Shown piece by piece: positions 26,987 through 35,659 of a stretch of 64,000 nucleotides of DNA. The notes under the pieces are model-generated. The model did no database searches. It was given only the letters and a program-made list of their open reading frames with translations, and was not told where the DNA came from. The number at the start of each line of letters is the position of its first letter. Positions within the stretch are counted from its first letter, which is position 1. Made by a program: the position numbers and the translations under genes. The DNA comes from CAWATZ01 sp963784995 (GTDB taxonomy: Bacteria; Planctomycetota; Planctomycetia; Gemmatales; Gemmataceae), in assembly GCA_963784995.1 (NCBI GenBank), contig CAWATZ010000023.1, positions 43,146-107,145 on the forward strand, read 5' to 3'.

Positions 26987-28426
26987 CTACTCCACGTCCG
27001 CATCTTTAGCAAGACGGACGGGCTCACCGTCCGCCAGGGTCGATAGGTCGCCGACGATGACCGACTCGGAGCCATCGATCGCGGTCCAGCGGCCGCTGAC
27101 AGCTTGAGTCCGGGACGGGTTGCTGACGTCGCTCAAGCGGAAAGCGCCGTTCGTGTTCGGAACGCGGCGGCTGAGGACCGCGACCCATTCCTCGTCGCTG
27201 ATGCCCGTGCGGATCTCCGTGCGGACGGCGCGGCCGTTGTCATAGCACCAGATGAACGTCTTGTCGCCGCTGTAGTCCAGGGCGCGGCGCGGCAGCGTCC
27301 AGACGTCGGGGCGCTCGATCGGCAGGCTGGCGTAGGCGTACATCCCCGGCAGGATCTTGCTGTCGGTGTTCGGCAGGTCGATCTCGGCGCGGAGGGTCCG
27401 GGACTTGGTGTTGAGCGCCCACGACGTGCGGGTGACGCTCCCCGGGATCGGCTCGTCGCGGTACGCCTCGATCAGCACGCTCGCCTTGTTGCCGGGGCCG
27501 ACGTAGTTGGCATCGGCCTCGGGGACGTCCACGAAGATGCGGACGACGTCGGTGCGATCGACGACGTAGATCGGGGCGGCGGCCCCGCTGGGCGACAGGT
27601 CCGGGGCGCGCGCCATCGCGGTCGGGTCGCCGGTCCTCGGCAGCACGAAGTCGAAGGTGTTGGCGTTGCGGGCGGCGATGACGCCGTTGAACGGCGCCGG
27701 CAGCACCAGGTAACCGTTCAGCGCCGCCAGCCGCTTTTCGTCGCTCTCGGCCACCGCCAGGTTGGCGATGGCGACCTGGACCGCGACCGCGGCCTGTTCC
27801 TGGTCGGCCTCCCTGGACAGCAGTTCCGCTTCGGCCTTGAGGATCGTCGCCTTGGCGGCGTCGCGGGCGGCGGTGCTCGCCTGGAGCTGGTTCTGCGACT
27901 CCAGCAGGATCTGCGGCGCGACCACCTGGCGATCCGTCTCGCGCTGGAGCCGATTGACCTGGACATTCCAGCGCTCGAGCTGAGACTGGTACTGGAGCAG
28001 GATCGCCCGGGCCTCCTCGAGGCGCGCCGAGGCCGCCTTGACGTCGGCCTCGGCCACCTTCAGCGCCTTTTCGGCCAGGCTGATTCGCTTCTTGTCCAGC
28101 GTGACGGTCGCCTTCTTCGTCCGCCACTCCTCGACCAGCTCGGGCACGAAGAGCGTGGCCAGCACGTCGCCCTTCTTGACCTTGTCGCCGATGTCGACGT
28201 TCCACTTCTCGATGTAGGCCGTCATCTTCGGGTACACCGACGAGCGCTCGTAGGCGACCACGAAGCTCGGCTGCTCGACGACCCGGGTGATCGTCCGCCG
28301 CTGCGGCAGCACGACCTGGACCGCCGGCGCCGTGTTGCCCGTGGACGCAGGGTCGGCCCCGCGGCGCCCGCAGCCGGCGGCCAGGGCGACGAGGAGACAA
28401 AGGACCAGGAGGTAGAGGGTCTTCAT
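26987..28426 (-). CDS. RND efflux periplasmic adaptor (HlyD/MFP family lipoprotein)
   Basis: A 479-residue membrane-fusion protein linking an inner-membrane RND pump to a TolC-type duct. The lipobox LLVALAAGC gives a lipid-anchored N-terminus. A lipoyl half-motif (MTAYIEKWNVDIGDKVKKGD) is followed by a long coiled coil (VTLDKKRISLAEKALKVAEA through AKATILKAEAELLSREADQE), then the second lipoyl half and beta-barrel region (FVLPRTGDPT, VDVPEADANYVGPGNKASVL). Its ATG overlaps the pump stop in ATGA, indicating translational coupling. The three outer ducts converge on it from the left. Confidence 0.92.
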   Translation of the reverse strand: MKTLYLLVLCLLVALAAGCGRRGADPASTGNTAPAVQVVLPQRRTITRVVEQPSFVVAYERSSVYPKMTAYIEKWNVDIGDKVKKGDVLATLFVPELVEEWRTKKATVTLDKKRISLAEKALKVAEADVKAASARLEEARAILLQYQSQLERWNVQVNRLQRETDRQVVAPQILLESQNQLQASTAARDAAKATILKAEAELLSREADQEQAAVAVQVAIANLAVAESDEKRLAALNGYLVLPAPFNGVIAARNANTFDFVLPRTGDPTAMARAPDLSPSGAAAPIYVVDRTDVVRIFVDVPEADANYVGPGNKASVLIEAYRDEPIPGSVTRTSWALNTKSRTLRAEIDLPNTDSKILPGMYAYASLPIERPDVWTLPRRALDYSGDKTFIWCYDNGRAVRTEIRTGISDEEWVAVLSRRVPNTNGAFRLSDVSNPSRTQAVSGRWTAIDGSESVIVGDLSTLADGEPVRLAKDADVE

Positions 28427-31400
28427 GGCTGGATCTCCGGACGTGGGTTGGTTGGCAAGGCCGAGCGACCTGGGGCGGAGCCGGCCGCCTCGCCTGCGGG
28501 GCCAGGCTGGCTGGCGCTTCGGGCTGGGCGTACAGGTCCGGGTCGTAGTGGACGCTTTCGGGGTGCTCGGGGGAGAGCGACGGCGAGCGGTGCTTCCCGT
28601 TGCCGACGACGACGGCGAAGACCGCCGGCACCACCAGCAGGGTGGCGAACGTGGACATGACCAGGCCGCCGATGACCGCCCGGCCCAGCGGGCTCTCCAT
28701 CTGGCTGCCGCGCTCCAGGCCCATGGCCATCGGCACCATGCCGACCGTCATGGCACAGGCGGTCATCAGGATCGGCCGGAGGCGCTCGCCCGCGCCGATG
28801 ACGGCCGCCTCGCTCGCGGGCGCGCCCGCCTTCCAGTGGTCGTGGATGAACGTCACGAGCATGACCGAGTTGGACACGGACACGCCGATGCACATGATCG
28901 AGCCCATGAACGACTCGATGTTCAGCGACGTGCCCGTGGCCAGCAGGATGGTCACCACGCCAACGAGGACGCCGGGCACGGCGCTGATCGAAACCAGCGC
29001 CGTGCCCGGCGACTGGAAGTAGGCGGTCAGGAGCACCCAGATCACGAACACCGCCACCCCCAGGCCGACCCCCAGCGACTTGAACATGTCGTCCATGGGC
29101 GGGACCTGGCCCTTCATCTCGACCCGTACGCCGCGCGGCGGCGTCCCGGCGGCGTCGATGGCTTGCTGGACCTGGCGGGCGGCGCGGCCCATGTCCTCGC
29201 CCTCGACGTTGGCGTTGATGGCAATGTAGCGCAGCGACGACGACCGGTCGATCTCGCCAGGCATCTTCGTCTCGCGCACCTTGGCCACGTCGCGGATCAT
29301 CAGGTTCACCAGCGGGTTGACCTGCGTCAGCGGCAGCTTCTCGACCTCCGACTTCGAGGTCATGTACCTGGGCGGCACCAGGACCTCGACCTGATAATCG
29401 AAGCCGGTTTTGCTGTAGAGCCAGTAGTTCAGGGCGATGAACCGGCTGGACGAGTTCGCCTCGATCACCGGGTCGGCGGCAGCGCGGAGGGTAATGTCGC
29501 TCAGGCCCGCCTTCTCGCGATCGACGTCGACGCGGATACAGGGGTAATCCAGCTGCTGCTCGAACTGGACGTCGCGCAGGTAGGGGATGCGCCTCATCTG
29601 GGCGGCCACCTTGTTGGCGTGCGCCTTGGTGTTGTCGAGGTCGGTGCCGACGACGCGGACCGAGATCGGCGTCAGCGCCGAAGCTCATGACCTTGGAGAC
29701 CATGTCGCCGGGCTGGAAGCCGAAGATGATCGTGCGGGCCTGCTGCTCCGCCTCCGCCCTGGGCAGGCCCCCTGTCTCGAGCCGCTGGGCCATCCAGCGG
29801 CCCAGCCGATCGGGCAGGACCTTGCGCAGCCGCTCGCGGAACTCGTCGAGCCGGAGGCCCGAGCCCTCCCGCAGGGCGACGCGCATCCAGCCGTCGTCGG
29901 GGCCGCGCATGAACAGCACCATGTTGTTCATGCCGAAGTTGGGCGCGACCTGGCCGGCGTAGCCGAGCGAGATCTTGACGTTGTCGGGCCCGGCTTCCTG
30001 GTCGATCTCGTCGAGGCACTTGATGAACAGTTCGCGCGTCAGCTTGTAGTTCGACCCCGGCGGGGGCCGGAAGCGGAGGACGAACTCGCCCGAATCGATC
30101 TGCGGGAACAGTTCGGTCCCCAGCCGGCCGCCCACCTGCCAGAGAACCAGCCCGCAACCCACCACGTAGGCAGGCACCACGACCCAGCGCCAGGCGACGA
30201 ACCGCGCCACGGCGGCCTGGAAGAGGCGCTGGAACCGCCCGAACAGGCCGGCCTGCTCGTCTTGAGGGGCGTGGTGCTTGAGCAGATGCACGGACAGGAT
30301 CGGCACCAACGTGCTGGAGAGCAGGTACGACGAGATCAGGGCGAAGCCGACCGCCATCGTCAGCGGCATGAACAGCGAGTGCAGCGGGTTCTGCATGACG
30401 AGCGCCGGGGTGAACACCGACAGGATACACAGCATGGCCAGCAGGCGCGCCACCGCGGTGGCGTTGGCGGCGCGGAGGACCGCCGTGGCGAGTTTCGGCG
30501 TGTGCTCCATCTGCACGTGGGTGTTCTCGATGGTCACCGTCGCCTCATCGACCAGGATGCCGATGGCCAGGGCCATCCCGCCCAGCGACATGATGTTGAT
30601 CGTGTTGCCCGACAGCCACAGGCCGACCAGCGCGCCCACCAGCGCCAGCGGGATGTTGCAGACGACGACGATGACGCTGCGCCAGTCTTGCAGGAACAGC
30701 AGGATCATCAGGCCCGTCAGGCCCGCACCAATCATTCCTTCGGTCGCCACGCTATTGACCGCCTCGATCACCGTGGGCGACTCATCGAATTCAAAATCGA
30801 CGGTCACGTCCCTGGGGACGAGGCTGCGGAACAGATCCATGGACTTGCGGATGTCAGCCACCACCTGCAGCGTCGAGGCGTCGCTCTTCTTGATGATCGG
30901 CACGTAGCAGCAGGTGGTGCGGTTGACCAGGGCGTAGCCGTAGTCCAGGTCGGTGGTGTCCTCGACGGTGGCGACGTCGCGGACGTAAACGTTCCGCCCC
31001 AGCTTCAGCGGGATCTTGCCGATGTCCTTGATGTCGGTGACGGTGGCGTTGTTGGGCAGCATCGGCATGGAGTCTCGGACGTAGACGTTCCCGGCGGGGA
31101 CCACCGTGTTGCCGGTCATCAGCGCGTTGGTGACGTCCTGGGGCGAGAGGTTATAGTCCTGCAGCTTCCTGGGGTCGCACTTGACCAGGATCGAGCGGAC
31201 GTTGGGGCCGAACGGCGAGACGGCGACCGTGCCCGGGACGTTGGCCGAAATGGACGGCCGGACGATGTTCTGCGCGTAGTCGGCGACCATGCCCAGCGGG
31301 GTCGTCTTGCCCCGCAGCACGAGGTAGCCGACTGGCACGCTGCCCTCGTCCATGCGCATGACCATCGGCGGCAGGGTGCCGGGCGGCATGCGCGAGACGG

Positions 31401-31776
31401 CCCGGTTGGCCATCGCCACCACCGAGGCCAGGGCCCCGGCCATGTCGACGTCGGGGTGGAACGACAGCTCCACCAGCGAACACTGCTGGATGTTCCGCGA
31501 CTTGATCTCCTTGACGCCGTCCACGTACTGGAAGAGCAGCTCGAACTGGCAGACGACGAAGCCTTCCATCTGCTCGGGGCTCATGCCGCCATACTGGAGG
31601 AAGACGTAGATCTTGGGGACGTGCAGGTCGGGGAAGATGTCGACCTGCATCTTGTTCAGGGCGAGGGCGCCGCCGCTGATCAGGGCCACGACCAGCATGA
31701 AGGTCGTGATCGGGTTGTGCAGGGCGAGGACGGCCGGATTCATCGATCCGCCGCCTGTCGTTGGTGCCGCAGCCAT
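28423..31776 (-). CDS. RND-type efflux pump (AcrB/CusA-like), two compensating indels
   Basis: About 1,110 residues: a proton-driven inner-membrane transporter. TM1 is ALHNPITTFMLVVALISGGA; a large periplasmic loop follows, then TM clusters with GMALAIGILVDEATVTIENT, carrying the acidic residue of the proton relay. The second half has a matching GSIMCIGVSVSNSVMLVTFI block. Near 29690 (GGCGCTGACG) the frame changes by 1 nt or a GC dinucleotide; it changes back near 28500 (CAGGCGAGG), so the protein ends at the ATGA overlapping the adaptor start. The two shifts restore frame, which argues for error over decay. ATG 31776 or 31743 could start it. Confidence 0.85.
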   Translation of the reverse strand: MAAAPTTGGGSMNPAVLALHNPITTFMLVVALISGGALALNKMQVDIFPDLHVPKIYVFLQYGGMSPEQMEGFVVCQFELLFQYVDGVKEIKSRNIQQCSLVELSFHPDVDMAGALASVVAMANRAVSRMPPGTLPPMVMRMDEGSVPVGYLVLRGKTTPLGMVADYAQNIVRPSISANVPGTVAVSPFGPNVRSILVKCDPRKLQDYNLSPQDVTNALMTGNTVVPAGNVYVRDSMPMLPNNATVTDIKDIGKIPLKLGRNVYVRDVATVEDTTDLDYGYALVNRTTCCYVPIIKKSDASTLQVVADIRKSMDLFRSLVPRDVTVDFEFDESPTVIEAVNSVATEGMIGAGLTGLMILLFLQDWRSVIVVVCNIPLALVGALVGLWLSGNTINIMSLGGMALAIGILVDEATVTIENTHVQMEHTPKLATAVLRAANATAVARLLAMLCILSVFTPALVMQNPLHSLFMPLTMAVGFALISSYLLSSTLVPILSVHLLKHHAPQDEQAGLFGRFQRLFQAAVARFVAWRWVVVPAYVVGCGLVLWQVGGRLGTELFPQIDSGEFVLRFRPPPGSNYKLTRELFIKCLDEIDQEAGPDNVKISLGYAGQVAPNFGMNNMVLFMRGPDDGWMRVALREGSGLRLDEFRERLRKVLPDRLGRWMAQRLETGGLPRAEAEQQARTIIFGFQPGDMVSKVMSFGADADLGPRRRHRPRQHQGARQQGGRPDEAHPLPARRPVRAAAGLPLYPRRRRSREGGPERHYPPRCRRPGDRGELVQPVHRPELLALQQNRLRLSGRGPGAAQVHDLEVGGREAAADAGQPAGEPDDPRRGQGARDEDAWRDRPVVVAALHCHQRQRRGRGHGPRRPPGPASHRRRRDAAARRTGRDEGPGPAHGRHVQVAGGRPGGGGVRDLGAPDRLLPVAGHGAGFDQRRARRPRWRGDHPAGHGHVAEHRVVHGLDHVHRRVRVQLGHARDVHPRPLEGGRARERGGRHRRGRAPPADPDDRLCHDGRHGADGHGPGARQPDGEPAGPGGHRRPGHVHVRHPAGGAGGLRRRRRQREAPLAVALPRAPRKRPLRPGPVRPARSASQPGPAGEAAGSAPGRSALPTNPRPEIQP

Positions 31777-31934
31777 GAAGAAGGTCCCTTTGCCAGTCCA
31801 CGTCGGGGGCTCAATCAATGGCCGAGGACCAAACGGGTGGAGAGCCCGGAAGCCTCTCAGCTCAAAGAGATGGTAAACCAGGATGGGCGGGCTGTCCAGG
31901 AAAAAAAGTCTTAACGGAGAGAAAAGAGAGAGTT

Positions 31935-32060
31935 TTCCGGGTCTACCGGCCAGCCTGCCAACTTGCTGGGCGTGGGAGAGAGGCCGGAAGGAGCCGGTCG
32001 CTCACCTGCGTTCCCGCCAGACAGAGCCCCGCCAGGTGCTTGCAAGCCTGGAAGTGGACC
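31935..32060. repeat. dispersed intergenic repeat, copy A (partial)
   Basis: Contains CCAGCCTGCCAACTTGCTGG and GCGTGGGAGAGAGGCC, shared with copy B at 32960 and less exactly with copy C at 35468. It diverges in its right half. The rest of the 31777-32159 spacer shows no gene. Confidence 0.6.
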
Positions 32061-32159
32061 AGGCCCGCGTTGCCGACCTGCAGACGAGGGCTGGACAAGC
32101 TGTTTTCGTTCATTTGCTACAATGAGCCGTGTGGCATTTGAGGTCGTAGGGGCGCGCCG

Positions 32160-32573
32160 GTGAACAGAACGGAACTTCAGTGGCTGGCGAAAGAGCGAAT
32201 CCGCGAAGCCAAGGTGCTGCTCGATGCTCAGCACTGGTCAGGCGCTTACTACCTGGCGGGATACGCCGTGGAGTGTGCCTTGAAGGCCTGTATCGCCAAA
32301 CGGATGCAGGCGGAGGAGTTTCCCGACAAGACCTTTGCCGAAAAGTGCTGGACGCATAATCTGGCGCAACTCCTGGGCCTTTCGGGGTTCAAGGCCGACT
32401 TCGATGCCGCCGTGCAGGCCGACACAGACCTGCGGGACAACTGGGATATCGTCAAGGCATGGACCGAGGCGAGCCGCTACGTGCGTCAGAAAAAAGCGGA
32501 CGCCCAGGATCTCTATGACGCCATTACCGACAGAAAGCATGGGGTGTTCTCATGGCTCAAGCTACGCTGGTAG
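32160..32573 (+). CDS. HEPN domain protein
   Basis: A 137-residue all-helical protein with the HEPN layout: ELQWLAKERIREAKVLLDAQ, then GAYYLAGYAVECALKACIAK, and a second helical pair near CWTHNLAQLLGLSG. HEPN proteins are often RNases, sometimes toxins paired with a nucleotidyltransferase or another antitoxin. The catalytic R-x4-6-H motif is not clear here (the histidine is in KCWTHN), so activity is uncertain. Start is GTG 32160. It overlaps the next gene by 22 nt. Confidence 0.75.
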   Translation: MNRTELQWLAKERIREAKVLLDAQHWSGAYYLAGYAVECALKACIAKRMQAEEFPDKTFAEKCWTHNLAQLLGLSGFKADFDAAVQADTDLRDNWDIVKAWTEASRYVRQKKADAQDLYDAITDRKHGVFSWLKLRW

Positions 32574-32953
32574 ACACGTACATCAAGGAAGGGCAGCGCC
32601 TCATTGATCGGCTTATCGAAGAAGGGGTTGCCGTCACCGCCGCCGCCTGGGTGAAGGAGAGTGAAACCGGGGACTGGTATCTGTACCTTGCAACCCCCCT
32701 CGTGACCGACGACGGAGGAAAAAGGCCGGCGTATCATCGTGTGAATGAGGTGATGTGGGAGTTGCAGAAGGAAGGTTTCGGGATGGACCTGTTTGCCAAA
32801 AAGGTGATTGGACCGCACGATCCTATTGCCGCGGACCTGGTAGCGAACCGCGACGGCCGCCCCGGGGGACCGCCGACGCCGTTCCGGGGGAGCCGGCTCG
32901 GGGACCTGGCTGTCGAAGAAGCCTTTATCTACCCGCGGCCGTCCACGCAGTAG
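32552..32953 (+). CDS. hypothetical partner of the HEPN protein
   Basis: A 133-residue soluble protein beginning ATLVDTYIKEGQRLIDRLIE, with VKESETGDWYLYLATPLVTD and a C-terminal segment RGSRLGDLAVEEAFIYP. I do not recognise the family; it is not a MNT nucleotidyltransferase. The 22-nt overlap with the HEPN gene implies coupled translation and a joint function, possibly toxin-antitoxin-like (inference). Confidence 0.65.
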   Translation: MAQATLVDTYIKEGQRLIDRLIEEGVAVTAAAWVKESETGDWYLYLATPLVTDDGGKRPAYHRVNEVMWELQKEGFGMDLFAKKVIGPHDPIAADLVANRDGRPGGPPTPFRGSRLGDLAVEEAFIYPRPSTQ

Positions 32954-32959
32954 AACGCC

Positions 32960-33095
32960 CAAGGTTTTCCGGGCCTGCCAACCAGCCTGCCAACTTGCTG
33001 GGCGTGGGAGAGAGGCCACAAGGAGCCAGTCGCTGACGGACGAGTGCCAGGGGGTGTCATTTCGCTGCCTGCCAGTTGGCAGGGTATTCGGGAGC
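32960..33095. repeat. dispersed intergenic repeat, copy B
   Basis: Contains CCAGCCTGCCAACTTGCTGG, GCTGACGGACGAGTGCCAGG, GGTGTCATTTCGCTGCCTGC and the end motif AGGGTATTCGGGAGC. Copy C (35468) shares most blocks; copies D and E (59.8 and 60.8 kb) share the end motif. Confidence 0.7.
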
Positions 33096-33136
33096 AGGCG
33101 TCCTGTCTCCCTGGGTCGGCCGCAGCCGCCACCCTA

Positions 33137-35225
33137 CTACTTGAACTCCCCCGGGGCCGCGGCCGGGGGCGGCGTCTTCGCTGCGGGCGGGGGACCGATC
33201 GGCGTCCCATCCGCCTTCACCCACTTCGCCCCGACGATCTCCCCGTTATGGCCATTCCCCGAGGCGTCGTGGAGTGCAGTGCCTTCGCCTTCGTCGAAGT
33301 GATAGAGGGCGATCGTGTCCTTGTCCGATTCCCAGCGCCTGGCGGGAGTAAAGTCGGTGTCGTAACGGGCCACCCTGGAGAGGCGGACCTCGTTCATCCG
33401 GCCGAGAAACCGGCTGCCTTCGTCGGAACCTTGCGAATTGCCGCCGAGGGTCAACGGCAGGCGCGAGGTCCTGACGCCTTGAATGGGCGTCCGGCTTTGC
33501 AGTTGGCCATTGACGTAGAATCGAATCTCCGCCTTGCCGTCGTAGACTCCCGCGAAATGAATCAGTTGGTGTCGCGGGATCGGTTGCTTCTCCCAGGCCC
33601 GAGAATACCCCTGGGTCGTTTCCGAAAACAGGAGGAAGCCCAGTTTTCTCCCGTCACCGCCGTGACGGACGGGAGGCACACACAAGGCGAATCCGGCCCC
33701 GCCGGCATTACACAGAAGGTCAAAGTTCTTGCGTCGATCGACCGGGTCCTCCAGGACCGCCCAGGCTTCCACGGTCAATGCATGATCTTCCAGGATTTTT
33801 AGCGACGGAAATCTTACCAGGCTTTTCTCGCCATCGAACGCAAGGGCAAACCTGCCGGTGACCGGTGCCGTTTTCGGCTCCCGGTTGGGATCGGCCTTCG
33901 GAGCGACCTGAGCCATCGGTTGCTGCTTCGGTAACAGATGCGTGACCCCGGTGATCTCCGTCAGCGCCAGGGCGAGGACGGGAAGCAACAGGACGGCCGC
34001 CGCGGCCAGCCACTTCCCTTTCCCCGAAGACGCCGACTTGCCGCGGGGAATGCGGGAAAAATCCTTCAGCCTGGAGTTGGCCTTGAGCTGGGCCTCGCAG
34101 TCGGCAAGCACGTCGGCCACTTCCCGGGCCGACTGGTAGCGCTTGTCCGGGTCCTTGGCGTGCAGCTTGGCGATGATGTCGCACAGCCACTGCGGCGTCT
34201 CGGGGATGGTCTCGCGGATGGCCCGCGGCTTGTCCTCGGCGACCCGCTTCAGCACGGCAACCATGCTGTTCGCCCGGAACGGCGGCCGGCCCGTCACCAT
34301 CTGATAAAGCACGCTGCCGAGGCTGAACAGGTCAGCACGCTGGTCGAGGGGTTGCCCGAGTGCTTGCTCGGGGGCCATGTACGTCGGCGTGCCGGCGATG
34401 ATGCCGCTCTGCGAGATGCTGGCGTCGTCGGCCGTCCGCGCCAGCCCAAAGTCGGTGATCTTCACCTTCTGCTGACTGCCTTCGAGAAGCACGTTGCCCG
34501 GCTTGATGTCGCGATGGATCAGGTCGGTCGCATGGGCCGCGGCCAGTCCCTCGGCAATCTGCCGGCCAATTCGCAACACTTCCGGCACATCGAGCGGACC
34601 GACCCGGTCGAGCAGTTGCTGCAGCGTTTCACCGGGGATGAACTCCATCACCAGGTAGGGCAACGGTTGCTCGGCGACCTCGTACACCTGCACCACGTTC
34701 TCATGGCGGACCTGCGCGGACGAGCGGGCCTCGCGCAGAAAGCGCTTGCGCCGGGGACGTGGCGGCCAGCTGCGGGGCCAGGACCTTCAAGGCCACCACG
34801 CGCTGCAGCATCTCGTCGAACGCCCGGAAGACGATGCCGAACGCGCCTCTGCCCAGCACCTGCAGCACCTCGTAGTGCCCGATCCGGCCGAGCGAATCGG
34901 AGCGCGCAGCCGGCGCCAGGAACGCCAGCGCCTCGTCCTGCGAAGGGCCGTTTTCGCCGCCGGCGGTCCGTGTGGCCGCCGCGCCGGGGTCCGGGGTTCC
35001 GGTCAAGGCCTGGGTGGCACCGGGGTCCGGGTCGGGCGCCACGGCCGCGGTGGCGTCGAAGAAACTGCCCTCCGGATCATGGGATCGGAGCAGCGCCTCG
35101 ACCCGCGCCCGGAGCCCGTTGTCGCCCCCGCAGGCACGGTCCAGGTACGCCGTGCGGGCAGCCTCGTCCGACAGTTCGGCGGCTTCGAGGAAGATCTCTT
35201 TCACGCGCTTCGGGTCGGTGGCCAT
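33137..35225 (-). CDS. serine/threonine protein kinase with C-terminal LamG-like domain (one frameshift)
   Basis: About 695 residues. An N-terminal 95-residue region (ATDPKRVKEIFLEAAELSDE) precedes the kinase: GRGAFGIVFRAFDE loop, VALKVL lysine, HRDIKPGNVLLE catalytic loop, DFGLARTADDAS and APEQ. Then one membrane helix (WLAAAAVLLLPVLALALTEI) and an extracytoplasmic LamG/concanavalin-like domain (HALTVEAWAVLEDP ... TIALYHFDEGEGTALHDASG). The layout, a cytosolic kinase with an external sensor, is common in planctomycetes. The frame shifts near 34745 (AGCGCTTGCGCCGGGG); both sides belong to the same kinase domain. Confidence 0.88.
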
Positions 35226-35467
35226 GGCGACACTCCGGGTTTGAGTTCACCCAACAATGCGAGAACCGACGCCGTTTGTCTCACCGAATCCGGAAAAAGC
35301 GGCGTGGGGGTTGCCCCGTGCGAGGTCGGACAGGATCGGGCTGACTTCGTTCATCGGTTGAGCGTCCCGGTCGATTCCCTCCCACGGAAACTGCCTATGA
35401 GTTTACCATCCGCGTGGCCACAAATCCTCGATTTCCTTGGCACGCCTCTTTTCCTGGAGAAAAGAGA

Positions 35468-35605
35468 GGGGTTTCGGGTGTGCCGGCCAGCCTGCCAGTT
35501 TTCGGAGCGTGGCCGGGAGGCCAGGTGGCGCCGGTCGCTGACGGACGAGTGCCAGGGGGTGTCATTTCGCTGCCTGCCCGCCACCTGCCAGGGTATTCGA
35601 GGCTT
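35468..35605. repeat. dispersed intergenic repeat, copy C
   Basis: Shares GCTGACGGACGAGTGCCAGG and GGTGTCATTTCGCTGCCTGC with copy B, and ends CAGGGTATTCG. It lies downstream of the histidine kinase at 35660, in a 430-nt spacer with no other feature I can support. Confidence 0.65.
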
Positions 35606-35659
35606 CACTGGCTGGCTGCATCAGGCCGAGACAGGCCCACAAACGTGGATTGGATTGTG

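Noticed and set aside
29587..31914. A 775-residue plus-strand protein over the RND pump
   Set aside because: A His/Asp/Gln-rich low-complexity translation antisense to conserved transmembrane motifs.
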